Origin: Alphaproteobacteria bacterium
GTDB taxonomy: Bacteria > Pseudomonadota > Alphaproteobacteria > GCA-2731375
Direction of reading: 5' to 3'
NCBI GenBank assembly: GCA_030747035.1
Contig: JASLLM010000020.1
Location: forward strand, 1 to 32,363
DNA: 32,363 nucleotides
Below the pieces are notes generated by a model. That model had not been told where the DNA came from. It did no database searches and saw only the letters and a program-made list of their open reading frames with translations. The position numbers were made by a program, and so were the translations under genes. Shown here piece after piece: positions 16,365 through 25,195 of the stretch (positions are counted from its first letter, which is position 1; each line of letters starts with the position of its first letter).

Positions 16365-16472
16365 TGATGCCTCCGGATGAGCGGCCAGCAGCGGTATTCA
16401 GACAATTGCCGTGGAAAGCCAGAAATCCCAGCCCGGGCTTCCTTCATCTTTCCGCGCTCATCGAGCAGACTA

Positions 16473-18419
16473 TCAACCCTGCCCCGCCGCCCTAGCCACG
16501 TCGTCGACGGCCTCGGGGTTGACCAGGGCGGTCAGGTCGCCGGGGTTCTGACCCAGCACCGCCGCCTTGACCACCCGGCGCATGATTTTCATGTTCCGGG
16601 TCTTCGGCAGATCGGACACGAACAGAACGTCCTTTGGCCGAAACGCGTGCCCCAGGCCGGCGGCCACGGCATCGCGCACCTGGCCGGCGGTGCCATCGTC
16701 CGCCCCAACGCCGGGGTTGGGGACACAGACGCACATCACCGATTGCCCGGCCCGTGGGTCCGGCAGGCCGATGGCCACCGCCTCGGTAATCAGGCCGGTA
16801 GCCATGACCAGGCCCTCAATCTCCGCCGGGCCGGTACGCTTGCCGCCGATCTTCAAGGTGTCGTCGGAACGGCCATTGACGTACCACAGGCCGTCCTCGT
16901 CCCGATTGGCCCAGTCGCCATGGCGCCAGATGTCGGGATACATGCTCCAATAGGTCTCGATATAGCGCTCCGGATCCCGCCACAGGCCCCGCGTCATGCC
17001 GATGGAGGGAACGGTCAATACCAGCTCGCCGACCTCGCCGTCGGCCACGGGCTGGCCGTCTTCGTCCAGGATATCCGCCGCCATGCCCGGAACCGAGCCG
17101 GCGAAGCTGCATGGCTTCAAGGGATGCACCAAGGTGCTGACCAGGATACCGCCCGAGGTTTCCGTGCCGCCGGTCCAATTGAACAGCGGCGCCTTTCGCC
17201 GGCAGACATGTTCAAAGCACCAGTTCCAGGCCTCGTCCGTCCAGGGCTCGCCGGTGGAGGCAACGATGCGGATGCTGCTCAGGTCCCATTTCTTGATATC
17301 TTCCGTGCCGCCCCGCATCAGGCCGCGGATGGTCGTCGGCGCGACGCCTAGGAAACTGACGCGATGCTCCTGACACAGGCGCCACATACGGTCGGGTTCG
17401 GGATAATCCGGGGTACCTTCCACCAGCACCATGGTGGCGCCGGCAATGGTGCAGACGGTGGTGATCATGGGTCCCACCACCCAGCCGAAATCGCTGATCC
17501 ACATCATTCGGTCGTCGGGCTTCAGATCCAGGCAGACCAGCAGATCGAAGCTCATTTTCACGGTGAAACCCACATGGCTCAACAATGTGCCCTTGGGCTT
17601 GCCCGTGGTGCCGGAGGTGTAGACCAGCAACAAGGGATGCTCCGCCTCGACAATGGCGGCGGGCACGAAATCCGGCTTGCCCGCGACGATCTCCGCCCAG
17701 TCGTGGTCGCGGGCATCGTCCCAGTCCAGGGGCCCCTCGTTGCTACGCAGCACGATCTGATGGCGCACCGTCGGTATGGACTTCAGGGCCTCGTCCATCA
17801 CCGGTTTCATCGGAATGGGCCGGCCACGGCGGGAGGTCGCATCGACGGTGATCACGGCAGTGGCGCCGGCATCGTTCAGGCGGGTGGCGATGGCCTCCTG
17901 TCCGAAGCCCGAAAACAGCGGCACCACCGTGGCACCGATCCGGGCGGTGGCGAAAAAGGCGGCTGCGACTTCCGGCAGCATGGGCATGTAGATGCCGATC
18001 TTGTCGTCCGGGCCCAGGCCCAAATCCATCAGGGCGGCGGCCAGGCGGCAGGTCTGCCGGTCCAGTTCCTGATAGGTCCAGGTGCGGATAGAGCCGTCCT
18101 CGGCCTCAAAACGGATCGCGTCCTTTTGATAGGTCGGCGTATCCCGGTGCTTGTCGAGAAAATTCAGCGTCGCATTGGTGGTGCCGCCGACGCACCACTT
18201 GGTCCAGGGCACGCCGGCGGAGGCGTCGCGGATCATGTCGTATGGCCGGTCGAAGGCAAAGCCCAGGAACTGGATGGTCTGTTCCCAGAACCAATCGGGA
18301 TCGTCGGCGGCCCTGGCCAGCAGGTCATCGTAGTCCTTGACGCCGAGGGCATCCATGAACCGCTGGATCGTACTATCCGCGACTACGGAGGGCTCCGCCC
18401 GCCAGACAATCTCACTCAT
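16473..18419 (-). CDS. acetyl/acetoacetyl-CoA synthetase-like acyl-CoA ligase
   Basis: This 648-residue protein has the length and architecture of the acetyl-CoA synthetase branch of adenylate-forming enzymes: an N-terminal ACAS-type region (WTKWCVGGTTNATLNFLDKH), the P-loop VYTSGTTGKPKGTLLSH, FNWTGGTETSGG, WRHGDWANRDEDGLWYVNGR, and the hinge SDDTLKIGGKRTGPAEIE. The C-terminal lysine motif reads KTRNMKIMRR instead of the SGKIMRR of acetyl-CoA synthetase, so acetate itself is not certain. ATG 18419 is preferred because AAGGAG lies ten bases upstream on the minus strand; a TTG at 18446 would add nine residues. It is convergent with the GMC gene and divergent from the monooxygenase operon, so it is a single-gene unit. 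Confidence 0.88.
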   Translation of the reverse strand: MSEIVWRAEPSVVADSTIQRFMDALGVKDYDDLLARAADDPDWFWEQTIQFLGFAFDRPYDMIRDASAGVPWTKWCVGGTTNATLNFLDKHRDTPTYQKDAIRFEAEDGSIRTWTYQELDRQTCRLAAALMDLGLGPDDKIGIYMPMLPEVAAAFFATARIGATVVPLFSGFGQEAIATRLNDAGATAVITVDATSRRGRPIPMKPVMDEALKSIPTVRHQIVLRSNEGPLDWDDARDHDWAEIVAGKPDFVPAAIVEAEHPLLLVYTSGTTGKPKGTLLSHVGFTVKMSFDLLVCLDLKPDDRMMWISDFGWVVGPMITTVCTIAGATMVLVEGTPDYPEPDRMWRLCQEHRVSFLGVAPTTIRGLMRGGTEDIKKWDLSSIRIVASTGEPWTDEAWNWCFEHVCRRKAPLFNWTGGTETSGGILVSTLVHPLKPCSFAGSVPGMAADILDEDGQPVADGEVGELVLTVPSIGMTRGLWRDPERYIETYWSMYPDIWRHGDWANRDEDGLWYVNGRSDDTLKIGGKRTGPAEIEGLVMATGLITEAVAIGLPDPRAGQSVMCVCVPNPGVGADDGTAGQVRDAVAAGLGHAFRPKDVLFVSDLPKTRNMKIMRRVVKAAVLGQNPGDLTALVNPEAVDDVARAAGQG

Positions 18420-18461
18420 GACGCCGCCACTCCTTAACCATGCCAATGCAGAATCTGACCC

Positions 18462-18470
18462 ACTATACCA
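18462..18470 (-). promoter_or_regulatory. possible extended -10 promoter for the acyl-CoA synthetase
   Basis: Read on the minus strand, this site is TGGTATAGT, a TGn extended -10 with five of six consensus bases. It would start transcription roughly 35 bases upstream of ATG 18419, leaving room for the AAGGAG ribosome binding site. No good -35 is seen, which extended -10 promoters tolerate. Confidence 0.35.
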
Positions 18471-18536
18471 TATTGGCTGTGCTAGGCTGTGGCGACGCGG
18501 CCCGCAGAGGCCCGTTTTTGGGGAGGGGAATTGGCT

Positions 18537-19703
18537 ATGAAAGACTTACGTTTTGGTATTTTCCTGGCGCCGTTTCACACGCTGGACGAAGATCCGACGG
18601 CGGCCTTGGACCGGGACTTCGGGCTGGTGGAGCATTTGGACCGCTTGGGCTATGACGAGGCCTGGATCGGCGAACATCATTCGGGCGGTTACGAGATCAT
18701 CGCCGCACCGGATCTGTTCATCGCGGCAGCGGCCGAGCGGACCAAACATATAAGACTGGGCACGGGCGTTTCTTCCCTGCCCTATCACCATCCCTTCACC
18801 AATACAGGGCGCATGGTGCAACTGGATCATATGACCAAGGGCCGGGTGATGTTCGGCGTCGGGCCGGGCGCCCTGGTGGGCGATGCCTTCCGCATGGGTA
18901 TCGACCCGGACAACCAGCGCCGCATGATGAACGAGGCGCTGGATGCCATCGTGCCCATGCTGGATGGCGAAAGCGTTTCCATGAAAACCGACTGGTTCGA
19001 ACTGCGCGATGCCCAGATGCAATTGCCCTGCTATAGCCGGCCGCGCATGGAAATGGCGGTAGCCTGTGCGCGTTCTCCCGCCGGCGCCCTGGCCGCGGGC
19101 AAGCATGGCCTGGGCATGCTATCCATCGGCGGTACCAATGACGAGGCCCTGGCGGCACATGCCTATAACTGGAACCTGTGCGAGGAGACGGCCAAGGAGC
19201 ACGGCAAGACGGTCAGCCGGCAGAACTGGCGCGTGGTCTCCCTGGCCCATATCGCCCGCAGCCGGGAGCAGGCGAAAAAGAACGTGGAGCATGGCCTGGA
19301 ACTATGGGCCCAGTATTTCCGTGACATCGCCACCTTCCCCATCGTGCCGGCGGAAATCGACGACGCCTATGAATATCTGACCGAGACCGGCATGGCGGTG
19401 ATCGGAGATCCGGACGATGCCATCCGCCATATCGAAAAGCTGCTGCAAGGCACGGACGGCTTCGGCGTCTTTATCGAACTGGCCCATAACTGGGCCGATT
19501 ACGAGGCAACGTTGGAGCATTTCGAGCTGATGGCCCGCTATGTTGTGCCCCATTTCAACGCCAAGAACGATCAGCGCCGGGCCTCCTATGATTACAGCCA
19601 CAGGAACCGGGAGGTTTTCGTCGGCGCGGCCCAGGCGGCGGTGGAGCACGAAATCGAACGCCAGGCCGAAAGGGAGGCGAAAGCGTCAGCCGCAGATGAC
19701 TAA
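18537..19703 (+). CDS. LLM-class (luciferase-like) flavin-dependent monooxygenase
   Basis: This 388-residue TIM-barrel protein is of the bacterial luciferase-like family, whose members use reduced FMN or F420 and O2. Seen are LRFGIFLAPFHT, the WIGEHHSGGYEIIAAPDLF segment, RLGTGVSSLPYHHPF, and GRVMFGVGPGALVGDAFRMGID, close to the pattern of alkanal- and limonene-type monooxygenases. A very strong ribosome binding site, GGGGAGGGGAA at 18520-18530, precedes ATG 18537 by seven bases. No flavin reductase gene is visible to supply FMNH2. The stop lies inside the next gene, so it heads the Rieske operon and probably acts on the same compound. The exact substrate cannot be read from sequence. Confidence 0.85.
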   Translation: MKDLRFGIFLAPFHTLDEDPTAALDRDFGLVEHLDRLGYDEAWIGEHHSGGYEIIAAPDLFIAAAAERTKHIRLGTGVSSLPYHHPFTNTGRMVQLDHMTKGRVMFGVGPGALVGDAFRMGIDPDNQRRMMNEALDAIVPMLDGESVSMKTDWFELRDAQMQLPCYSRPRMEMAVACARSPAGALAAGKHGLGMLSIGGTNDEALAAHAYNWNLCEETAKEHGKTVSRQNWRVVSLAHIARSREQAKKNVEHGLELWAQYFRDIATFPIVPAEIDDAYEYLTETGMAVIGDPDDAIRHIEKLLQGTDGFGVFIELAHNWADYEATLEHFELMARYVVPHFNAKNDQRRASYDYSHRNREVFVGAAQAAVEHEIERQAEREAKASAADD

Positions 19704-20151
19704 TTACCAAGGCGGCTGCGCCTGCGGCGCCGTCCGCTACAAGATGAAGGCGCGGCCTCTGATCGTGCATGCCCGTCATTGCACCGATTGCCAGCGCCTG
19801 ACGGGCGGGCCGTTCGTGATCAACGCCTGGATCGAAAAATCGCAGGTTGAATTGCTGTCAGGGCAACTGGCGTCGCACAAATTCAAGGACGAAGTACAGG
19901 ACAACTGTGTCCATTTCTGTCCCGAATGCGGCACCCATGTCTGGACCGAATACATGCCGGGCTTTTGGTTCGTGCGGGTCTGTACCCTGGACGAGCAAAA
20001 AGCATTTACGCCGGATCTGCATATCTTCACCCGCTCGAAGCAGCCCTGGCTGGAGCTGGCGGGAGATATCCCAGTCTATGAGGTTTACTATGACCGCGAA
20101 GAGGTCTGGCCCGACGAGAGTCTGGCGCGTTTTCGGGCGGTTGAAGCATGA
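19696..20151 (+). CDS. GFA-family (CENP-V/GFA) zinc-binding protein
   Basis: The 151-residue protein is a small zinc protein of the glutathione-dependent formaldehyde-activating family. The cysteine motifs are all present: GGCACGAVRY at residues 6-15, ARHCTDCQRLTGG, and HFCPECGTHVW. Its start overlaps the monooxygenase by eight bases, and its stop overlaps the Rieske alpha start by four (ATGA), which makes co-translation very likely. Despite the family name, most members do not have a proven formaldehyde role. In this operon it might handle formaldehyde or another thiol adduct released by an oxygenase, but that is speculation. Confidence 0.85.
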   Translation: MTNYQGGCACGAVRYKMKARPLIVHARHCTDCQRLTGGPFVINAWIEKSQVELLSGQLASHKFKDEVQDNCVHFCPECGTHVWTEYMPGFWFVRVCTLDEQKAFTPDLHIFTRSKQPWLELAGDIPVYEVYYDREEVWPDESLARFRAVEA

Positions 20152-21392
20152 ACCGGACACCCATTCACGAGGCGACGGAAGATTGGCCCAACGACGGCCT
20201 GACCCGGGTGCCTTATGCCCTTTATGACAGCCCGGAGATCTATGCCCGGGAGCGGCGGCGCCTGTTCATGGGCCCGATTTGGAATGTCCTGGGCTTTGAT
20301 TGCGAGGTGCCCAATCCGGGCGATTACAAAACCACCAATATCGGTGACGTCCCCGTGGTGCTGCTGCGCGGCAAGGATGGCAGTCTGAAGGGCTTCGAGA
20401 ACCGCTGCTCCCATCGCGGCGCCTTGCTGTGTCTGGAAAAATTTGGCAATGCCAAGGCCTTCACTTGTGTCTATCACGCCTGGTCCTATGACGAGGATGG
20501 CGATCTGGTTGGTGTCGCGTTTCAGAACGGGGTCGGCGGCGAGGGCGGCATGCCCGATGATTTCCGACGCGAGGAACATGGCCTGCGGCGGTTGAAAATC
20601 GCCAGCCTGTCGGGCCTGGTGTTCGGCAGTTTTGATCCCGATGTGCCTGATCTGGAAGATTATTTGGGCCCCGACATCGTCAGCCGCATTCGCCGTGTAC
20701 TGCCGCGCCCGGTCAGGATCCTGGGTTATTATACCCAGACCCTGCGCAATAACTGGAAGCTTTACGCCGAAAACGTCAAGGATCCCTATCACGCCAGTAT
20801 CCTGCATTCGTTCTTCACGACTTTTCGGGTCAACCGGTTGTCGCAGCAGGGCGGCATCATCATTGACGGTGACGGCGCCCACCACGTCAGCTATTCCAAG
20901 CTGGACCGCCGCGATGGCGATCAGGAATACGAGGCCGAGAAACTGCGCGCGGACAAGGATGATTTCGGCCTGAAGGATCCGGCCATTTTGGGCGGTAGGG
21001 ATGAATTCGACGACGGCATTACCCTGCAGATCCTGACCGTGTTTCCCGGCCTGGTCCTCCAGCAGGTGCGCAACAATCTGGTAATGCGGCAGATCGTGCC
21101 GCGGGGCGTGGACCGCACCGATCTGGTCTGGACCAACTATGGTTTCGCGGACGATGACGCCGAACTGGCGGATCTGCGCCTGTTGCAGGCCAATTTTATC
21201 GGTCCCGCCGGCTATATCTCCATGGAAGACGGCGCCGTTGGTGCCTTTGTCCAGCGCGCCCTGCCGGGCACCGGGGGCGAGACATCCGTTGTCATGATGG
21301 GCGGTGACGAAGTGGCCTCGTCCGCCAGCCGGGTCACCGAAGCCTCGATCCGGGGTTTTTGGAAGGCCTATCGCCGGGTGATGGATATCTGA
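20148..21392 (+). CDS. Rieske non-heme iron ring-hydroxylating dioxygenase, alpha subunit
   Basis: This 414-residue subunit has the complete set of catalytic residues. The Rieske [2Fe-2S] ligands are C87 and H89 (CSHRG) and C107 and H110 (CVYHAW). The mononuclear iron ligands are H215 and H220 in the KDPYHASILH motif with D361 in SMEDGAVG, and D212 is the bridging aspartate that carries electrons between subunits. By overall pattern (ENVKDPYH, FGPAG-like IGPAGYISMEDG) it looks nearest to salicylate 5-hydroxylase/anthranilate dioxygenase-type enzymes, from memory and not by search. The beta subunit follows two bases downstream. No ferredoxin or reductase lies in this operon. Two acyl-CoA ligases do, so substrate could be an aromatic acid or its CoA ester. 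Confidence 0.92.
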   Translation: MNRTPIHEATEDWPNDGLTRVPYALYDSPEIYARERRRLFMGPIWNVLGFDCEVPNPGDYKTTNIGDVPVVLLRGKDGSLKGFENRCSHRGALLCLEKFGNAKAFTCVYHAWSYDEDGDLVGVAFQNGVGGEGGMPDDFRREEHGLRRLKIASLSGLVFGSFDPDVPDLEDYLGPDIVSRIRRVLPRPVRILGYYTQTLRNNWKLYAENVKDPYHASILHSFFTTFRVNRLSQQGGIIIDGDGAHHVSYSKLDRRDGDQEYEAEKLRADKDDFGLKDPAILGGRDEFDDGITLQILTVFPGLVLQQVRNNLVMRQIVPRGVDRTDLVWTNYGFADDDAELADLRLLQANFIGPAGYISMEDGAVGAFVQRALPGTGGETSVVMMGGDEVASSASRVTEASIRGFWKAYRRVMDI

Positions 21393-21394
21393 CC

Positions 21395-21868
21395 ATGGCG
21401 AAGCTGGATACCCATGGCGTGGTCAGTAATCTTTTGGCGGAGTACGCCGCCTGTATCGATGCGGATGAGCTGGAACGCTGGCCTGGCTTCTTCACTGAAC
21501 AGGCCCATTACCGCATCACCACGAAATTCAACCATGCCCGGGAGCTGCCCGTTGGCATCATCGACGCCCGCAACCGTAACATGCTGGAAGACCGGGTCGC
21601 CTCCCTGCGCAAGGCCAACATTTACGAACCGCAACGCTATCGCCATATTATTTCCGCCGTCCGCCTGACCGGAGAGGACGGCGATACTGTCCGAGCCGAG
21701 GCCAGCTTCATGGTGGTGCGCACCATGATCGATGGCAGCCAGGATTTGTTCCTTTCCGGCCGCTATCTGGACAAGATCGATTTGTCGGATACGCGGCCCT
21801 TGTTCCTGGACAAACTGGTGATCCTGGACAGCGACAAGATCGATACCCTGCTGGCCATTCCACTGTAG
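21395..21868 (+). CDS. ring-hydroxylating dioxygenase, beta subunit
   Basis: The 157-residue protein is the small NTF2-like subunit that builds the alpha3beta3 complex and has a structural role. It fits by length, position two bases after the alpha stop, and typical segments: LLAEYAACIDADELERWPGFF at the start and FLSGRYLDKIDL near the C-terminus. An in-frame GTG/ATG further upstream lies inside the alpha gene, so ATG 21395 is the natural start. It confirms the oxygenase as a two-component hexameric type and not a single-subunit demethylase. Confidence 0.9.
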   Translation: MAKLDTHGVVSNLLAEYAACIDADELERWPGFFTEQAHYRITTKFNHARELPVGIIDARNRNMLEDRVASLRKANIYEPQRYRHIISAVRLTGEDGDTVRAEASFMVVRTMIDGSQDLFLSGRYLDKIDLSDTRPLFLDKLVILDSDKIDTLLAIPL

Positions 21869-21886
21869 CTGATTTTTGACTACAGT
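21862..21886 (+). other. stem-loop overlapping the stop codon of the dioxygenase beta gene
   Basis: ACTGTAG at 21862-21868, which contains the stop TAG, pairs perfectly with CTACAGT at 21880-21886 around an 11-base loop rich in T. There is no T-run after the stem, so it is not a normal intrinsic terminator. It may stabilise or attenuate the transcript between the oxygenase genes and the ligases, or be chance. Confidence 0.25.
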
Positions 21887-21975
21887 CTGGCTCCCATCAG
21901 CGGTGGATTGAAAAAACACAAAAGCAAATTCCATCGTCCTTGGGGCTATGTGGCGGCGAACAGGGAGCAATCGGC

Positions 21976-23523
21976 GTGCGCACGAATATCGGCCTTTACC
22001 TGGGCAAACGGGCCCATCTGAATCCCGACCTGGAAGCGGTCGTCGATCCGGCGACATCCCGGCGGTTTACCTATCGTAAAATCAATCAGCGCGCCGACAA
22101 GGTGGCCAATTCCATGCGCGGCCTGGGCATCAGGAAAGGCGACCGGGTCGCCATTTTGATGCTGAACGGCATCGAGTTCTACGAAAGTTTCATCGGCCTG
22201 TCGAAGATTGGCGCGGTCAGCGTGCCGCTGAACTGGCGCCTTGTGGCGGATGAATTGACCTATATTCTGAAAGACTCCGGTGCCGTTGCATTGCTTTACG
22301 GCAGCGACTTTGCCGAGGCAGTGGCAGATATTCACGGCCGGGGCGGGGAGGCGACGGATATCCGCCACTGGATCGAGTTAAGCGAGGGCCGGGACCGCAA
22401 TGCCTTTGCATCGGAATACGAAGACTTCATCAGCCATGGCTCGGCGGAGCCGCCCGAGATTGATGCGGGCGGCGATGATGATCTGTTCATCATGTACACC
22501 TCCGGCACCACCGGTCTGCCCAAGGGGGCCTTGCACACCCACAACACCATGACCTGGGTGCTGGTTACCGCTTCCATCACCGCCGATATCAGGTTCCGGG
22601 ACCGCTATTCCATCGCCCTGCCCATGTTTCATGTGGGCGCGCTGCAGCCGGTTTTGAACACCATCTATGTTGGCGGAACGGCGGTGTTGTTGCGGCAGTT
22701 TGATCCGAAACAGATGTGGGAACTGTTCCAGCAGGAAAAGATCACCATCTCCCTGGCGGTGCCGGCGATGTTGAACTTCATGCTGATGGTGCCGGACTTT
22801 CAGAACTACGATACCTCGACCCTGCGCTGGATATTGTCCGGTGCTTCGCCGGTACCGGCCAGCCTGATCGAGAATTACCGGGATATCGGCATTGAAATCC
22901 ACCAGGTCTATGGCCTGACCGAGGCGGGTGGCCCCGGCACCCTGATCAGTCCGGACGATGCCATGGTCAAGATCGGTTCCGCCGGCAAGGCCTTCTTCCA
23001 TACCTCGATCCGCGTGGTCGACGAGGACGGCAATGATGTAGCCCCCGGCGTGCCGGGCGAGTTGCTGGTCAGCGGCGACCACATCATGAAGGGCTATTGG
23101 AACAATCCGGAAGCGACGGCGGAAACGATCCGCGATGGCTGGCTTTATACCGGCGATATCGCCCTGCAGGATGAAGAAGGCTTCATCACCATTCACGACC
23201 GGGTCAAGGATATGATCATTTCGGGCGGCGAAAACGTCTATCCGGCGGAATTGGAAAATGTCCTCATGACCCATCCGGGCGTGGCGGACGTCGCCGTGAT
23301 CGGCCAGCCCAGTGAACGCTGGGGCGAAAGCCCCTATGCAGTGGTGGTGCGCAAGGACGAGAACCTGACCGAGGCGGATGTGCTGCAACATTGCGATGGC
23401 AAGCTGGCCCGCTTTAAGCAGCCCAAGGGGGCTGGCTTCATTGACGAGATCCCGCGCAATCCGACCGGCAAGCCGTTGAAGCGGATCCTGCGCGAACAGT
23501 TTCCAGGTCCGGCGCGAGAGTAG
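21976..23523 (+). CDS. acyl/aryl-CoA ligase, tandem copy 1
   Basis: This 515-residue adenylate-forming ligase has P-loop MYTSGTTGLPKGALHTH, A5 QVYGLTEAGGPG, A7 YTGDIALQDEEGF, hinge DRVKDMIISGGENVYPAE and the catalytic lysine motif PTGKPLKR. It would convert a carboxylic acid to its CoA thioester using ATP. The chosen start is GTG 21976 with CAGGGAG upstream; it gives the same N-terminus (MR.NIG.YLGKRAH) and the same length as the second copy. It follows the dioxygenase beta gene by 107 bases and most likely belongs to the same transcript. Together with copy 2 it forms a tandem duplication, and the divergence lies mainly in the middle of the protein. Confidence 0.9.
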   Translation: MRTNIGLYLGKRAHLNPDLEAVVDPATSRRFTYRKINQRADKVANSMRGLGIRKGDRVAILMLNGIEFYESFIGLSKIGAVSVPLNWRLVADELTYILKDSGAVALLYGSDFAEAVADIHGRGGEATDIRHWIELSEGRDRNAFASEYEDFISHGSAEPPEIDAGGDDDLFIMYTSGTTGLPKGALHTHNTMTWVLVTASITADIRFRDRYSIALPMFHVGALQPVLNTIYVGGTAVLLRQFDPKQMWELFQQEKITISLAVPAMLNFMLMVPDFQNYDTSTLRWILSGASPVPASLIENYRDIGIEIHQVYGLTEAGGPGTLISPDDAMVKIGSAGKAFFHTSIRVVDEDGNDVAPGVPGELLVSGDHIMKGYWNNPEATAETIRDGWLYTGDIALQDEEGFITIHDRVKDMIISGGENVYPAELENVLMTHPGVADVAVIGQPSERWGESPYAVVVRKDENLTEADVLQHCDGKLARFKQPKGAGFIDEIPRNPTGKPLKRILREQFPGPARE

Positions 23524-23631
23524 CGCCCGTCTGGGCGGATCGCCGTGCGGGCGTGAACCGGTATGGGATTCTCCGGATGATTATGTCATCTTTCGCCTTG
23601 GTATTGTCCTGGTCGTTGGGGGGTGTGTGGC

Positions 23632-25179
23632 GTGCGTAACAATATTGGTGGTTATCTCGGCAAACGGGCCCATACGAATCCCGATGTGGAGGCGGTGGTC
23701 GATCCGGCCGCCTCCCGCCGGCTGACCTATGCCGAGGTTGACCGTCGCGCCAACAGGGCGGCCAACGCCATGACCGGTTTGGGCATCGGCAAGGGTGACC
23801 GGGTCGCCATTCTGATGATGAATGGCGTTGAATTCTTCGAAAGCTTCATGGGCCTGGCCAAGATCGGCGCCATTGTCGTGCCCTTGAACTGGCGTCTGGT
23901 GGCGGACGAATTAAGCTACATCCTGAAGGATTCCGGTGCCGTTGCGTTGATCTATGGGCATGACTTCGTTGACGTCGTGGCCGAGCTGCACGAGCGCGGC
24001 GGGGAGGGGACGGATGTCCGCCATTGGATCGAGTTGAGCGAAGGCAACGAACGCAATCTGTTCGCTACGGAATATCAGGATTTGCTGGACGGGGCCGCCG
24101 ATCAAACGCCGGAAAGCGATGCCGGCGAGGACGATGATCTGTTCATCATGTATACCTCCGGTACCACCGGATTGCCCAAGGGTGCCCTGCACACCCACAA
24201 TACCATGACCTGGGCCATCATCACTTTTGCCAATTCAACCGATGTCCGGTTCAAGGACCGCTATTCAATCGCCCTGCCGATGTTTCACGTTGGCGCGCTG
24301 TTGCCGGTTATCTTCACCATCTATACCGGCGGTACCGTGGTGCTGCTGCGTCAGTTCGACCCCAAGGTAATGTGGGAGATTACCGAGCAGGAAAAGATCA
24401 CCTCCTCCCTGGCGGTGCCGGCCATGTTGAATTTCATGCTGCAGGTGCCCGAGCATGAAAAGTATGACACCTCCGACCTGCGCGCTATCCTCTCCGGTGC
24501 TTCGCCGGTGCCCACCAACCTGATCGAGAGTTTTCGCGACATCGATATCGAGATTCATCAGGCCTATGGCTTGACCGAGGCCGGGGGGCCGGGCACCGTC
24601 CTTAGCCCCGATGACGCCATGGTCAGGATCGGCTCCGCTGGCAAGGCGTTTTTCCATACCACCGTGCGGATTGTCGATGACGACGGCAATGATAGCGCAC
24701 CCGGCGTGCCGGGAGAATTGCTAGTCCAGGGCGCCCATGTGATGAAGGGGTACTGGAATAATCCCGAGGCGACGGCGGAAACGATCCGCGACGGCTGGCT
24801 GCATACGGGAGATGTCGCTTTTCAGGACGAGGATGGTTTCGTGACCATCCATGACCGGGTCAAGGACATGGTCATCTCGGGCGGCGAGAATGTCTATCCG
24901 GCGGAATTGGAGAATGTCATCATCGGCCATCCCGGCGTGGCGGATGTGGCGGTGATCGGCCAGCCCAGCGAACGCTGGGGTGAAAGTCCTTTTGCCGTCG
25001 TGGTGAAAGGGGATGCGGAACTGACCGAGGCGGAGGTGCTGCAATATTGCGACGGCAAGCTGGCGCCGTTCAAACAGCCCAAGGGCGTGGCATTTATCGA
25101 GGAAGTTCCCCGAAATCCGACGGGTAAGCCGCTAAAGCGCTTGCTGCGGGATCAGTTTCCCGGCCCGGCGCGGGAATGA
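23632..25179 (+). CDS. acyl/aryl-CoA ligase, tandem copy 2
   Basis: This second ligase has exactly 515 residues and aligns with copy 1 without gaps, with about three quarters or more of positions identical by eye. All motifs are kept: TSGTTGLPKGALHTH, QAYGLTEAGGPG, HTGDVAFQDEDGF, DRVKDMVISGGENVYPAE, PTGKPLKR. GTG 23632 is chosen by analogy with copy 1; a GTG three codons earlier (23623) is also possible. The N-terminal MR(N)NIGGYLGKRAHTNPD matches copy 1. Differences cluster around the region after the P-loop (for example AIITFANSTDVRF against VLVTASITADIRF), where ligases often contact their substrate, so the copies may activate different acids. The small 63-residue gene follows. Confidence 0.9.
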   Translation: MRNNIGGYLGKRAHTNPDVEAVVDPAASRRLTYAEVDRRANRAANAMTGLGIGKGDRVAILMMNGVEFFESFMGLAKIGAIVVPLNWRLVADELSYILKDSGAVALIYGHDFVDVVAELHERGGEGTDVRHWIELSEGNERNLFATEYQDLLDGAADQTPESDAGEDDDLFIMYTSGTTGLPKGALHTHNTMTWAIITFANSTDVRFKDRYSIALPMFHVGALLPVIFTIYTGGTVVLLRQFDPKVMWEITEQEKITSSLAVPAMLNFMLQVPEHEKYDTSDLRAILSGASPVPTNLIESFRDIDIEIHQAYGLTEAGGPGTVLSPDDAMVRIGSAGKAFFHTTVRIVDDDGNDSAPGVPGELLVQGAHVMKGYWNNPEATAETIRDGWLHTGDVAFQDEDGFVTIHDRVKDMVISGGENVYPAELENVIIGHPGVADVAVIGQPSERWGESPFAVVVKGDAELTEAEVLQYCDGKLAPFKQPKGVAFIEEVPRNPTGKPLKRLLRDQFPGPARE

Positions 25180-25195
25180 TGGAGGTGGTTGTCCG

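Noticed and set aside
16365-16472. bidirectional intrinsic terminator between the GMC and acyl-CoA synthetase genes
   Set aside because: A ten-base AGCCCGGGCT palindrome is present, but it has no loop and no T-run on either side.
17364-18437. 357-codon plus-strand open frame inside the acyl-CoA synthetase gene
   Set aside because: Antisense to a complete ligase with all adenylation motifs; its composition is rich in Gly, His and Gln as expected of a shadow frame.
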